Positions 22,206 through 32,653 of a stretch of DNA of 64,000 nucleotides are shown one piece after another. Both the position numbers and the translations under genes were made by a program. Every line of letters starts with the position of its first letter. Positions within the stretch are counted from its first letter, which is position 1. This stretch comes from Eledone cirrhosa (Eukaryota > Mollusca > Cephalopoda > Octopoda > Eledonidae): the NCBI GenBank assembly GCA_964016885.1, contig OZ024746.1:100118933-100182932 (forward strand), read 5' to 3'. A model generated the notes under the pieces. It searched no databases. It saw only the letters and a program-made list of their open reading frames with translations, and was not told the DNA's origin.

Positions 22206-22370
22206 ATGTGGAAACGTTTGGCGTTCTTGGTCCCTGTAACACATCCCCTCTTACTGCTATCGGAGGGGAATTGGCCACTCGCGACAGTGAGCCCCTCGTA
22301 TTGGAATGATTATGTTATCGCGTTTCCCTCATTATCCTTTGAAAAGCTTTTTTCATTCTGTCTTCTGAGA
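22206..22370 (+). pseudogene. Transposon-derived coding remnant (VETSG family), diverged
   Basis: Plus strand gtggaaacgtttggcgttct reads VETFGVLGP, then GGELATR and YRVSLII after a stop. It aligns with the 17.08-kb copy over 160 bp. It contains stops and is the most decayed copy. Confidence 0.5.
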
Positions 22371-22639
22371 CCAATTCCGTACAACACGTACGTATTACTT
22401 TTTCCAAAATACATCTAAAAATATATTTTGAGGCTGGAGTCTACAACAGTACTCAATAGATTAACTTTTACAGTTTTTTAGCATGTAGTCGAACTGAAAG
22501 AGAAAACAACAGTTGTTAATATAAATATATCTAAATATTTATAGAAACTATAGGGTAGTCACGTGCAGAAAATAACTCCAACTACAATCAGTAGCCATAA
22601 CATACCTTATAAAAGAGATGAGGAAAAAATTCTTTAACT
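22371..22639. other. Non-coding stretch
   Basis: AT-rich; no recognised repeat or gene. Confidence 0.5.
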
Positions 22640-23232
22640 GATTTTTTGTAAACTGTTTATTGATATGTTCGTCAGATTTCACAGAAATATGAAAACTCGG
22701 GTTGTCTTCAATGGTGAATTATCCAATGAAATCTCAGTTGATAATGGCGTGAAACAGGAAGATATCCCGGCTCCCCCAATGTTTTCAATATTTTTTTCTG
22801 TGATGCTGATTCATGCATTCCAGGACTGTGCAAAGGGTGTTCTATTGCAAGTTAGAACTACAGGAAGTATCTTTGACATAAGAAGGTTCAATTTCTAGTT
22901 CAATATGTTCCAAATACTAATTAGAGATTTTGTATGCAGAGGATGTTGACTTTCTAGCTCACTCTCAAGATGACATGCAACACATCATCGATGACTTTGC
23001 AGTTTCTTGTAATACCTTTGGCATGAAAATTAATCTAAAAATGATTAAGGTAATATTCCCCCTCATCACCATGGGAAGCATACATTGAGCCAAATATAAT
23101 GGTGCATGGAACTAGGTTGGCTGTAGCTGACACTTTTGTTTACCTGGGTAGTACATTGTCGAGGGATGGTTCGCTAGATGCAGAAATACACCTGTGTATT
23201 CAGAAGGCCTCTGTGGTCTACGGAAAACTAGG
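22640..23232 (+). pseudogene. LINE reverse transcriptase remnant
   Basis: 22665-22898 encodes the RT region around motif B: NGELSNEISVDNGVKQEDIP, where active relatives have VKQGC-like words, then PPMFSIFFSVML. After a shift, 22930-23050 gives LYAEDVDFLAHSQDDMQH, the catalytic YxDD box with its first Asp replaced by Glu, and then FGMKINLKM. Another frame gives VADTFVYLGSTLSRDGSLDA at about 23110-23170. Frameshifts and the YAED change show that it is dead. Both ends are truncated, and a SINE follows directly. Confidence 0.85.
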
Positions 23233-23237
23233 AAAGA

Positions 23238-23402
23238 GGGAGTAGCTTGGCAGTATCAGTAAAGCGTCGGACACCCTGTTTCGCGGGAGAGCGTTGTGGC
23301 CTTTTACGTGGTGAGCTCAAATCTCGCCAAGGTTGATTGGTACTGGGGTCGATTTAATCGATTTTCCCCGCCCCAAAGATTGCTAGACTTATGCCTATAA
23401 TT
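23238..23402 (+). mobile_element. tRNA-derived SINE, type 1, internally deleted
   Basis: Head gcttggcagtatcagtaaag, then ggtgagctcaaatctcgcca, with the core (catccttacggggtcgataa in other copies) missing. It resumes at ttgattggtactggggtcga. Confidence 0.8.
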
Positions 23403-23415
23403 ATCATTGTTATTA

Positions 23416-23641
23416 AGGCGGTAGATTGGCAGTATAGATAGAGCGTCAGACACCATGCTTTTCAGAACAGAGTTATGGCCCTTTACGACCTGAGTTCAAG
23501 TCCCGCCGAGATTATCTTTGTCTTTCATCCTCACACGGTCGATAAAATAAAGTACCTACTGGTACGATGCATTTGGGTAAATTTAATCAACTTTCCCCTC
23601 CCCCCAAATTGATGGATTTGTGCCTAAATCAGAAACAATTA
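23416..23641 (+). mobile_element. tRNA-derived SINE, type 1
   Basis: Head aaggcggtagattggcagta, B-box-like GAGTTCAAGTCCCGCC, core gtcgataaaataaagtacc, end gtgcctaaatcagaaacaat. It lies 14 bp after the previous SINE in the same orientation. Confidence 0.9.
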
Positions 23642-23668
23642 TATGTATATATATATGTGTGTGTGTAT

Positions 23669-23739
<71 letters not shown>

Positions 23740-23775
23740 TATGTGTGTGTATATATATATAACTATATATATATT
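23642..23775. repeat. (TA)n/(TG)n microsatellite
   Basis: A TA tract (about 23678-23735) with TG/CA arms that form a palindrome. Tyr-Ile frames over it are artefacts. Confidence 0.95.
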
Positions 23776-24518
23776 ACCAGGCGTTTTGCCCAATATAGGT
23801 CTGTTATTTTTCTTAATTTTTCTTAATTTAATATTTAAAGTTAAGGATAACAAACTATATTGCTGTAGTTAGTATTTTTTCACCCTAGCAAATTTTAGTC
23901 CTTACGATTCGAACACATGTATGTTTATATTAGTGTTCATCTCTCTTTTTTATTCAATTATATTGTACGGCTCGGAAAAGTTCTTTTCTTAGAGCTATTT
24001 AATTGTAAGAGACTACTCTGAGTTCTTAACTCAATATATATAAACGCTTGACCGCTCCACTCACCCCCCTGTTGTTCTACAGGCAAGTTCAGCCACCCCT
24101 ACCTCCCACCAAATGCCATGATAGACTTATTTGTGTTTACAACAAATTTTAACCAATCCTCTTGACAACTACAATCTTCCCATATAAGGAAATACCCCCT
24201 TGACAAGTTCGGCTATTTATTCACCAGGCTAAAAATTCTAATTTAGTTCAGAAATAGCCGTCGAAACAGCTTGAGCTCTGCCGCCGGGGTCATACTTTTT
24301 CCTATACGCCATGCGTGATATGAAATAATATTTTATAGCACGCCATCTTGAGAAATATTATTCCGGATATAAAAAATAATTATTATGGATAAGGCTTTAC
24401 ATTCAATCACAACTGAGCTGGCGCTAAAGTTATTTCATCACTAAAGCATATACATGTGTAATTGAGCTAAACATGGCGTCCACAATTACTCTACGAGGAT
24501 GGGCTGAAAAGTTCATAG
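23776..24518. other. Non-coding stretch
   Basis: No exon or repeat family recognised. Confidence 0.45.
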
Positions 24519-24833
24519 CTTGACTGTGAAGAATTGATGTTAGAGCTGTGAAATCTTGCATGCATTAATTTCAACTCTTCTTATTAATAACTGCATTGTT
24601 TCTTTCCAAGGACCATGTTGAAAATTAAACCTCATTTGGTCATTCCATGAGAGTATCTTAGTCTGCTTATTAAGGAGTGATGCTAGAGCTGTGAAATATT
24701 GCATGCATTAATTTCAACACCTCTTATTAATAACTGTATTGTGTCTTTCCAAGGACTATGTTGAAAAATAAACCTTATTTGGTTATTCCATGAGAGTATC
24801 TTGGTCATCCTATGAAGGAGTGATGCTATTGAC
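24519..24833 (+). repeat. Interspersed ~150-bp repeat, two monomers in tandem
   Basis: Two full monomers (24519-24668, 24669-24833) with gctgtgaaatcttgcatgca, ctatgttgaaaaataaacct and ccatgagagtatcttggtc. This is the clearest dimer of this family in the window. Confidence 0.88.
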
Positions 24834-24837
24834 ATAC

Positions 24838-25083
24838 TGGCAAGTTAGCAAAGTCGTTAGGGCGTCGGATTAAAAATGCCTCGTTATTTGTTCCAACTCA
24901 TAGCACCTTAATTTAAATCCCGTCGAAATCAACTTTGCCTTTCATCCTTCTGAGATCGATGAATAAGTATCGGTCTAGTATTAAGGTTGGTCCCCCTTCT
25001 CTCTCTCTCTCTCTCTGTCTCTGATACCCAATACACGGCGTCTGTCAAGATGGCGCCCCTAGGGCTCTATCAAGATCTAAGGC
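24838..25083 (+). mobile_element. tRNA-derived SINE, type 2, diverged
   Basis: Contains agtcgttagggcgtcggatt in the head, tttgcctttcatccttctga in the core, a short CT tract, and the type-2 end gatggcgcccctagggctct. Confidence 0.82.
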
Positions 25084-25252
25084 CCCCTTTCCTTTTCAAT
25101 ACAACACTCAGCTAGTCAAACTTTGCTTGCCATTTTGGTAACTTTTGTTTTCGCACAAGACAAAATATTTTCCCCTCGACAAATATTTTCAAAGCCCGAG
25201 AAAGTCACTAATTTCTTTTTAACTATCAAACTAACCGCAAATATATCCTGTC

Positions 25253-25289
<37 letters not shown>

Positions 25290-25790
25290 CGAACTATCGA
25301 TTTATTTTGTTTCTTTGTTGGGGATATTATTGGAACTTATATATATATATAAATATATAAACAACAACTTAGATAATCACTAACTATCTGAAATACATGT
25401 ATCCTATTGATTCTCTTTAACGATGTATATAATCGAATCTGATCAAGTAATTGATTTATCTATTCTTGTATCTTCTTATTCTAAGATGTTTGTTAAAGGA
25501 GAATAACTAAAACTGCCAATCAGGCATACGAAGAAGCTATTTGAAATTTGTGAAAACCGATATCAACTAATTTGCGAAATATAATTTTTAAATATAACAT
25601 TGCGTGGGAAGAGCAAAACCTATAATCTGAAATTTCACAGCTAATGCAGCATCAACACTTTTTTATTGTATAAAAAAAAAAGTTCCTAGAAAAAATGATA
25701 AAGAAATTAGTTCCAGCGAGCTTTGGCTGTTTATCTGGTTGCTTTGGCTTGTTGGTTTCCACAATTTTGTTTGCTTGAAGATTGAAATCT
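25084..25790. other. Non-coding stretch with CA and TA runs
   Basis: Short microsatellites at 25253-25290 and 25340-25362. No gene recognised. Confidence 0.5.
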
Positions 25791-25806
25791 TAACCTTCGT
25801 GTAAAA

Positions 25807-26013
25807 TTGTCACAGTCTAAAAGCGAAGGACAATTACCATACATCTTGCAGGGCCTCTTGTTAAAGAATGGTCGATAAGGGTAACAAAGGTCTATTACTA
25901 TGCATTTTGCAGAGCCTCTTGTTAAAGAATGGTCGATATTGGTAACGAAGGATAATTATTATACATCTTGCAGGGTCTCTTGTTAAAGAACGGGTGATAT
26001 GGGTAGCGAACAA
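25807..26013 (+). repeat. 61-bp tandem repeat, about 3.3 copies
   Basis: Units with cctcttgttaaagaatggtc, gataagggtaac and gcattttgcag-type words start at about 25851, 25912 and 25973. The short multi-frame ORFs across it are not genes. Confidence 0.88.
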
Positions 26014-26262
26014 AATTTTAAAGATTATTTTCTTGGGAAGATATAGGAAAATATATACTAGTACAAAATCTATGGGTTTTTGAAATCCAAAGGTGAAGAA
26101 TATATATGAAGATTGTTGTGTATGTTGGAGTAAAAATAGTACACACATAAAAGTTCTGATAATAATGACCGTTATAGTAGGTCAAGATAAAACAATAAAG
26201 ACATAGTGTTTTTATGTACCATTGCTTGTTGTTTGTTTGATAACTTCGGTAGTATGTATATA

Positions 26263-26517
26263 TGGTCCCGTAACTCCTGATAGAGTCGTAGGGGCGCCGT
26301 ATTGACATACGGTGTTTCTTGGGCATTTTAAGCCTGGCGGAGCCTATCCCTCTTCAGGCCTAAGTACAGTATATTTCTTCCAGAGAGAGGACTAGTACTT
26401 TTTTTTTCGACCTCGAAAGGATGAAAGGCAAAGTTGACCTCGGCGGGATTTGAACTCAGATCGTAAAGGGACGTAACTATGCTGGAAAGCATGGCGTCCG
26501 ACCCTCTACCGATACTG
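26263..26517 (-). mobile_element. Chimeric SINE: type-2 tail joined to type-1 head
   Basis: On the plus strand it opens with the type-2 end (actcctgatagagtcgtagg, gccgtattgacatacggtgt, cagtatatttcttccagaga). It closes with a type-1 head (aagcatggcgtccgaccctc, taccgatactg). The switch lies in the shared core, near gatgaaaggcaaagttgacc. Ordinary type-2 copies have agcattctatccgacg at that place. Confidence 0.75.
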
Positions 26518-26534
26518 AATAATATTACCAGGAT

Positions 26535-26880
26535 TGGTAATTATATGAAAGATTTCTTCTGTACAAAGATGACAAATTTTGGAAATTGAAGAATTTTGGT
26601 ATGCGCGAGCGTCCTTGATTTTATTCCAAGAGATTGAATTTGTGTTATTGTATTTTAAACACCAGATTAGTTGTGACAGTGAAGTTGAGAATTTCTTATA
26701 AGAGCGTTTAAAAGTATGTTTATGATTATACCAGCGCTCCTTAAATTTTGATGAAGTGGCCCCTATATAATTATACAGTTAATCTTTAGTTTTAATGGTG
26801 CATTTATATACTAAATTACTATCTAAGCAATTATTCTTTAGTGGGCAGAGATATTATTCCTGCAATTACATTTTCTCATA
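26535..26880 (-). pseudogene. GIY-YIG nuclease remnant of the Penelope-like element
   Basis: A cysteine cluster CNCRNN (about 26870) precedes, in another frame, YNYIGATSSKFKERWYNHKH and further on LSQLIWCLK, WNKIKDAR and CHLCTEE. YIG followed by the KxR...HK pattern is the GIY-YIG fold signature. A stop lies just before it. Confidence 0.7.
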
Positions 26881-27424
26881 TTGTTACTTGAAGATGTAGT
26901 ACTATTATTCAGGTATACGTTATTACTATTATTGCCAATGCTATTAATTATAATATTATTGTTATTGGGGTTTATTTCAGTTTGGTTTAATTTTAGATTT
27001 ATATTATTTATTTTTGCTATATTCTGGGCTAGATTCATAGTCGTTGGGTAAGAGAGCTTGACTGTATGTCTGTTAAAAATGCAATGGTATTTGTGGGATT
27101 TAGGAAAATATTTATCTAGAGCTCTAAAGAATTGGTGTGCTAAAGATGTCTTAATTCCTAAAGATATTGGAGGTGAATACCAAATTATAGATCGGGTTCT
27201 GGCTTTCCTATGTGATTTGTTATTTTGGTTAGGTAGTTTACTTTCGTTATTTTTGCAGGTGGATTTTTATTATTCCTATCTATGTAATTAATTTTACTAG
27301 TGTATCCAGCTCTGTGTAAAGCGTCGTTATAGTATTCAGCTTTGCTCTCGAATATACGTTTATTAGCTGAGACACTTTGTTGGACACTATTGACTATAGC
27401 TTTCTTAATGTTTCTAGGGTGGTT

Positions 27425-28095
27425 TTAGTAGAATCTAACATAGCTTAGGTTTTCATTAACCTTATGGAAGGGGTAGTATAGGCCTGAATTAAGGTTTAAG
27501 GTAACATCTAAGAAATTAACTATTTTATTATTGTTTTTTATTTCTAATTTAAGGTCATAATTATTAAAGAAGTCTATAATAATTTTCTTTTTTATGTTAA
27601 GGTCACTATTGTTATGATTATCTATTGTGAATAATGCATCGTCACGATACAAACCTCCGGCAATTTCCTATGTAACGAGTTTAGAATGAAAATGCCAACG
27701 AGGTCTGTAACCTGAGCTGAGTCCGAAGAACCCATAGTAATATCAAAATTCTTCGGTCTATAAGCTCTCGTCTAGAGAGAGCCATTAAACTCTATAAGGG
27801 TTTTCCTTGCTGTTAATATGATGTTTATTTCATCACTTGATAAGTTGATATGTTTGGATGCGTATATTAATGCTTTGTTAAGTAAATTAGGAGTTATGGA
27901 AGAAGAATAATTAGCTATATCCATTTGTATGAATTTTGTATTATTTTGAGATATAATGTTTACAAACCAATCTATTACTTCATTTGTACCTTTCCAGAGC
28001 TTGAGATGTGATTTTTGTTTAAGTATTGATATAATTTTGTCCAGTATATTTTTACTAATAATTCCTAGATCGGATTTAGAAGGTGCTATAAGCAA
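27425..28095 (-). pseudogene. Penelope-like reverse transcriptase, frameshifted
   Basis: 28095-27772 carries the region up to motif A: KLWKGTNEVIDWFVNII, then FIQMDIANYSSSIT, with the catalytic Asp in MDI. In another frame, at about 27765-27655, comes NFDITMGSSDSAQVTDLVGI. 27652-27425 starts with YRDDALF, the YxDD box with both Asp present, followed by KIVNFLDVTLNLNSG. At least one stop and one shift separate these parts. The surviving catalytic words show that the decay is mainly by indels. Confidence 0.8.
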
Positions 28096-28364
28096 GACTG
28101 GTAGGTCCTCTTCGAAATTTCTTTTATGATCTTCAACTGTCCTTTTCTGTTTTAATGTATCCTTGTTAACTTATATCCCTTGTGATTTTGAATTTTTACC
28201 TCACTGCCGTTAGCGGGCTTATACTATTAAGTTTATGCTAAGGTGTGTCAATATCTTAACACCAAATATTATATTTTATCTGATGAAAGCACGCCAAATT
28301 GAGTGTCCTTGAAATACGTATAGAAAAATAAATATGGTATTATAAAGATATTTTCCATAATATT

Positions 28365-28365
<1 letters not shown>

Positions 28366-28436
<71 letters not shown>

Positions 28437-28534
28437 GGGGGCGGGGAGAACACCGAAAGGTAATAGTTCGAGCTGAAGATCCACTAAGGTGAAACAATTG
28501 TTCTCGGTATGGTGAACTAACTGTTGTGTTACTA

Positions 28535-28599
<65 letters not shown>

Positions 28600-28600
28600 A
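28366..28600. repeat. Two (TA)n microsatellites with GA run
   Basis: TA tracts at 28366-28419 and 28538-28598, separated by a GA run and 100 bp of unassigned sequence. Confidence 0.95.
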
Positions 28601-28849
28601 ACCCAATCAATAAATTGATTATAAACATATTTGGGAAACTCATGAAACGGCTGTTTAAGTGAACTATAGACTATCTTGAGTTGATTCTATGAGTATGTAC
28701 ATTTATTATAATCATTATATATATAGGTTTCTCAACTAGATATAGGAAAGATAATTTTTTATATATCGTTTGAATTTGTATATGTATGTAAATATATATA
28801 TAGAGAGAAAGAGAAAGAAAGAGAGAGAGAAAGAGAGAGGGGGAGAGAG

Positions 28850-29006
28850 AGAGAGTTAATTCTACAACAAATTAGCAAACCATTTTCGAGGACACATGTT
28901 TCGACAGAAAGATTTTCAACTATAACCATACATGAGTTGAAAATCTTTCCGGTGAAACACGTGTCTTTGAAAATGGTTTGCTAATTTGTTGTGGAATTAA
29001 CTCTCT
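28850..29006. repeat. 157-bp foldback hairpin
   Basis: Arms 28850-28921 and 28934-29006 are near-perfect reverse complements (aacaaattagcaaaccattt against aaatggtttgctaatttgtt) with a 12-base loop. The transcript of either strand would fold into a hairpin of about 72 bp. No TA or TTAA target duplication is evident. Confidence 0.9.
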
Positions 29007-29085
29007 ACCGAACTCGTCCTTTAGACTGGCTACTTTACCAACTTCAGATATAACATTCCAGTTTTTTCCACTATATATATAATAC

Positions 29086-29367
29086 ATCCCATAACTCCTT
29101 GTGGAGTTGTAGAGGCACCGTCAGACGGCATGTCTAGGGCACTTTTAAACCTGGTGGAGCCTAACCCTCTCTAGGTCTGAATACAGCCGATTGTTTCTAT
29201 AGAGGAAGAATCGACTGCAGTACTTGACTGCTACTTTATTTTATCGATCTCGAAAGGATGAAATGCAATGTTGACCATGGCAGGATTTGAACTCAGAGAG
29301 TGCAATGAGGTGGGACGAATTCCGTAAAGCATTCTATCCGACGTCTTCACGACTTTGCCAATTTGCA
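29086..29367 (-). mobile_element. tRNA-derived SINE, type 2
   Basis: Opens with the type-2 end (ataactccttgtggagttgt), then gaatacagccgattg, the core (ttttatcgatctcgaaagga) and the head (agcattctatccgacgtctt). Confidence 0.87.
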
Positions 29368-29381
29368 TATATATATATAGA

Positions 29382-29700
29382 CCCGTAATTCCTGGTGGAG
29401 GCCTAGGGGAACCGCCGTGATGTCTTTGGCACTTTAAACCTAGCGGAGTCCATACCTTCTCCAGATTAGAACACAACCGATTTCTTCCTAAGAAGAAGAA
29501 GAAGAAGAAGAAGAAGAAAAAGAAGAAGAAGAAGAAGACTCAACCCCATTACTGGACTGGTTCTTTTTTTATTGACTTCAAAAATATGAGAAGCCAAAGT
29601 TGACCACGACGGTATTTGAACTCAGAAAGCGCAGAGTCGGAGCGAATGCCGCAAAGCATGTTATCCGACGCTCATACAACTCATACAACAATTCGCCGCA
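29382..29700 (-). mobile_element. tRNA-derived SINE, type 2, with (GAA)n expansion
   Basis: Type-2 end cgtaattcctggtggaggcc, then a GAAGAA run at 29487-29535 where other copies have a GA/CT tract, the core (aaagttgaccacgacggta) and the head (aagcatgttatccgacgctc). It lies 14 bp from the previous copy in the same orientation. Confidence 0.85.
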
Positions 29701-29920
29701 CTATTGAGGGATATAACTTACTTTTATTAGTTATACTTATTTTATTAGTTAGCCATGGAATGTGAGATAATGCCCACGACATTTGTAGGCCAACCTAGAA
29801 CTGACCAACTGGAAGAAGGGAATTCAAAACCAATGAATATAATGGATATTTCAAGTGATTTGCTGCTAATAAATGATTTTCTTGAATGAAATATTTCGAA
29901 TGTATTATGAGTATAACTTT

Positions 29921-30139
29921 TGGATTGGCAGTATCAGTAGAGCGTCGAACAACATGTTTTGCAGAATAGAGTTATGGCCCTTTATGTTCTGAGTTCAAAA
30001 TCCCGCCGAGGTTAGCTTTGCCTTTCATCCTTATAGAGTCGATAAAATAAAGTACCAGTCATGCACTGGGGTAGATTTAATCGACTTTCCCTTCTCCACA
30101 AATTGCTGGCCTTGTGCCTAAAGAAGAAACAATTATTAC
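29921..30139 (+). mobile_element. tRNA-derived SINE, type 1
   Basis: Head tggattggcagtatcagtag, B-box-like GAGTTCAAAATCCCGCC with one extra A, core catccttatagagtcgataa, end gctggccttgtgcctaaaga. Confidence 0.9.
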
Positions 30140-30141
30140 AA

Positions 30142-30478
30142 GAACTTGTACATAGTGTAAAGGCGCATCGCTTAAAGGTTGGGCTTGCAATCGGGAGATT
30201 GTAAATTCAATTCTCGAACTGGCTGCTGCGTTGTGCCCTTGAGAAAAACATTATTTCACGTTGTTCCAATTTACTCAGCTGTAGAAATGAGCTGCGACGT
30301 CACTAGTGCCAAGCTTTGGCCTTTCTTCATCTTGGACATCAGTGGCGTGAAGAGGGGAGACTGGTATACATGGGTAATTGATGGGCTTCCACAAACAACT
30401 TTGTCCAGACTTGTGTCTCGGAGGGGAACTTCTAGATACAAATCCCATGGGACCGAGGAGGGTCTTTATCCTTTAATA
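30142..30478 (+). mobile_element. tRNA-derived SINE, type 3 (full length)
   Basis: A different SINE family: tRNA-like head aaggcgcatcgcttaaaggt with B-box-like AATTCAATTCTC, body words tactcagctgtagaaatgag, gacgtcactagtgccaagct and agaggggagactggtataca, ending aaatcccatgggaccgagga. Other copies are at 37325, 52694 and 61024. Confidence 0.85.
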
Positions 30479-30596
30479 TAGTTTTCATTCTCCGATTGAA
30501 GTATTTTCTTTTCTCTTATACCTTTAATGTTTTTTGAGAAATACAAGAATTTTCACATCTCATTCCCAATTCTCTAAAAAGCTTTTTTTATTACAA

Positions 30597-30806
30597 TAAG
30601 GATTTCTGATTTAGGCACAAGGCCAACAATTTGAGAGGAAAGTTGATTAAATTGACTCCAGTCCATTACTGGTACTTTACTTTGTGGATCCCGTAAGGAT
30701 GAAAGGCAAAGTTAACCTCGGAGGGATTTGAACTCAGAATGTAAAGGCCCGTAACTCTATGTCGTGAAGCAGGGTGTCCGACACTCTACCGATTTTACCA
30801 ATTGAC
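30597..30806 (-). mobile_element. tRNA-derived SINE, type 1
   Basis: Starts ttctgatttaggcacaaggc, core gtaaggatgaaaggcaaagt, head cagggtgtccgacactctac. Confidence 0.88.
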
Positions 30807-31079
30807 CGGTGAGTAACGAGAATCAAGATCTTAACAAGCCGAATCCCCACCAGGGATATCGCTTTAATTTATGCTCATAATTCTACCAGGAAAGACATCA
30901 ATGCTCTTTATTTGATCCTTTCCTCAAATGCACGACTTTTGTATTCAGGGAAAATAAATAATTCTAAGATTTTCTAAACTCTTCAATGGTGGAAGACAAA
31001 TTTTACTATTATGACAGTCCGAATGATAATATAGTTAATCTGTCATCGCCTCCATCTCTCTCGCCCTCCCCATCTCTCT

Positions 31080-31180
31080 ATATGGTTAGCAAATGGGGTC
31101 CCACGTGCTGGCCTCCCCACAGCCCCGGTGGACAGAATGGAGAAGGCGTTTCCTCGGAGGATGGTAAGGGAGATGACACA
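31080..31180 (-). pseudogene. Transposon-derived coding remnant (VETSG family), fragment
   Basis: The plus-strand text ggacagaatggagaaggcgt and ttcctcggaggatggtaag matches 42520-42555 (gacagaatagagaaggtgtt, ccctggaggatggtgaag). This is the part of the remnant around the QRNAFSILS words. Confidence 0.45.
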
Positions 31181-31206
31181 AGACAAGCAATTTGGCGGAT
31201 ATGAGA

Positions 31207-31376
31207 AAGTCGATTATAATTAACCCAGTACTTAACTGGTACTTTATTTTATCATTCCAGGAAGGATGAAAGACAAAGTTGACTTCAGCGGGATTTGAAC
31301 TCAGAACGTACTGGACTGTAAATAAATGGCGCAAAGCATTTTTTCGACACTCCAACGATTCTACAAATCCACTGCC
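31207..31376 (-). mobile_element. tRNA-derived SINE, fragment
   Basis: Core words ggtactttattttatcattc and gggatttgaactcagaacgt, then a degraded head ending tctacaaatccactgcc. It lacks the 3' end. Confidence 0.75.
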
Positions 31377-31423
31377 GTCCAGGGAAATATAATATCAACA
31401 TTTATTATATGAATCACTCAAGG

Positions 31424-31575
31424 AGGGGGTGAGGGCAGAATCGGGCGAGCGTCGGACAACATGCTTTGTGACATATAGTTGTGGCTCTTTGTATTCTGAG
31501 TTTAAATCTTGCCGAGGTTAGCTTTGTCGTTCATCTTTACGGGGTAGATAAAACAAAGTACCAGTGATACACTAG
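31424..31575 (+). mobile_element. tRNA-derived SINE, type 1, 3'-truncated
   Basis: Head gcagaatcgggcgagcgtcg, B-box-like GAGTTTAAATCTTGCC, core gtagataaaacaaagtacc. It stops at gatacacta, where a type-2 SINE begins. Confidence 0.82.
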
Positions 31576-32653
31576 GTCTGAATACAGTAGATTTCTTCCT
31601 GAGAAGGATAAGTGAGTGATATGGGAATGAGAAAGATATAGAGAAAGAATCGACCCCATTACTTGACTGGTACTTGTTTATCGACCTCGAAAGGATGAAA
31701 GGCAAAGTTAACCTCGACGGTATTTGAACTCAGAGAGCAGAGAGCCGGAACGAATAGCATAAATCCTTCTATCTGACGTTCTAACCACTCTGCCATTCTA
31801 TCTGACGTTCTAACCACTCTACCATTCTATCTGACGTTCTAACCACTCTGCCATTCTATCTGACGTTCTAACCACTCTACCATTCTATCTGACGTTCTAA
31901 CCACTCTACCATTCTATCTGACGTTCTAACCACTCTGCCATTCTATTTGACGTTCTAACCACTCTGCCATTCTATCTGACGTTCTAACCACTCTACCATT
32001 CTATCTGACGTTCTAACCACTCTGCCATTCTATCTGACGTTCTAACCACTCTACCATTCTATCTGACGTTCTAACCACTCTGCCATTCTATCTGACGTTC
32101 TAACCACTCTACCATTCTATCTGACGTTCTAACCACTCTGCCATTCTATCTGACGTTCTAACCACTCTACCATTCTATCTGACGTTCTAACCACTCTACC
32201 ATTCTATCTGACGTTCTAACCACTCTGCCATTCTATCTGACGTTCTAACCACTCTGCCATTCTATCTGACGTTCTAACCACTCTACCATTCTATCTGACG
32301 TTCTAACCACTCTGCCATTCTATCTGACGTTCTAACCACTCTACCATTCTATCTGACGTTCTAACCACTCTACCATTCTATCTGACGTTCTAACCACTCT
32401 GCCATTCTATCTGACGTTCTAACCACTCTGCCATTCTATCTGACGTTCTAACCACTCTACCATTCTATCTGACGTTCTAACCACTCTGCCATTCTATCTG
32501 ACGTTCTAACCACTCTACCATTCTATCTGACGTTCTAACCACTCTACCATTCTATCTGACGTTCTAACCACTCTACCATTCTATCTGACGTTCTAACCAC
32601 TCTACCATTCTATCTGACGTTCTAACCACTCTGACAATTCACCGCCTGACTTA
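31576..32653 (-). mobile_element. tRNA-derived SINE, type 2, with its promoter head expanded to ~900 bp
   Basis: Minus-strand SINE. Its 3' half (31576-31680) has ggtctgaatacagtagattt and a GA tract. The core and B-box-like region follow (31680-31740, tatttgaactcagagagcag). The head is replaced by a 30-unit array (31769-32638), and the true 5' end (gtcaggcggtgaattgtcag in minus sense) survives at about 32634-32653. One SINE has therefore been internally stretched from about 320 bp to over 1 kb. Confidence 0.9.
31769..32638 (-). repeat. 29-bp tandem array, 30 units, containing SINE A-box
   Basis: Exactly 30 units of 29 bp (870 bp). In minus sense each unit reads ggcagagtggttagaacgtc then agatagaat. 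Each unit junction gives TGGCAGAGTGG or TGGTAGAGTGG, both fitting the pol III A-box consensus TRGYNNARYGG. The only common variation is C/T at that one position, and the two variants alternate in short blocks. Near-identity between units indicates recent amplification. Confidence 0.95.

Larger units (their letters stand above)
26535..28170 (-). mobile_element. Degenerate Penelope-like element (RT plus GIY-YIG)
   Basis: Minus strand, read 28170 to 26535: an N-terminal part with TLKQKRTVEDHKRNFEEDLP, the RT fingers and palm, a linker, an Asn-rich stretch, a CNCRN cysteine cluster and a GIY-YIG-type domain. RT followed by a C-terminal GIY-YIG nuclease is the canonical Penelope-like architecture. 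Frameshifts and stops lie throughout, and the 5' end appears truncated near 28.17-28.2 kb. Confidence 0.75.

Noticed and set aside
31769..32638. Regular 29-bp repeats suggesting a CRISPR array
   Set aside because: There are no spacers. Units are contiguous, derive from the surrounding SINE, and the genome is eukaryotic.
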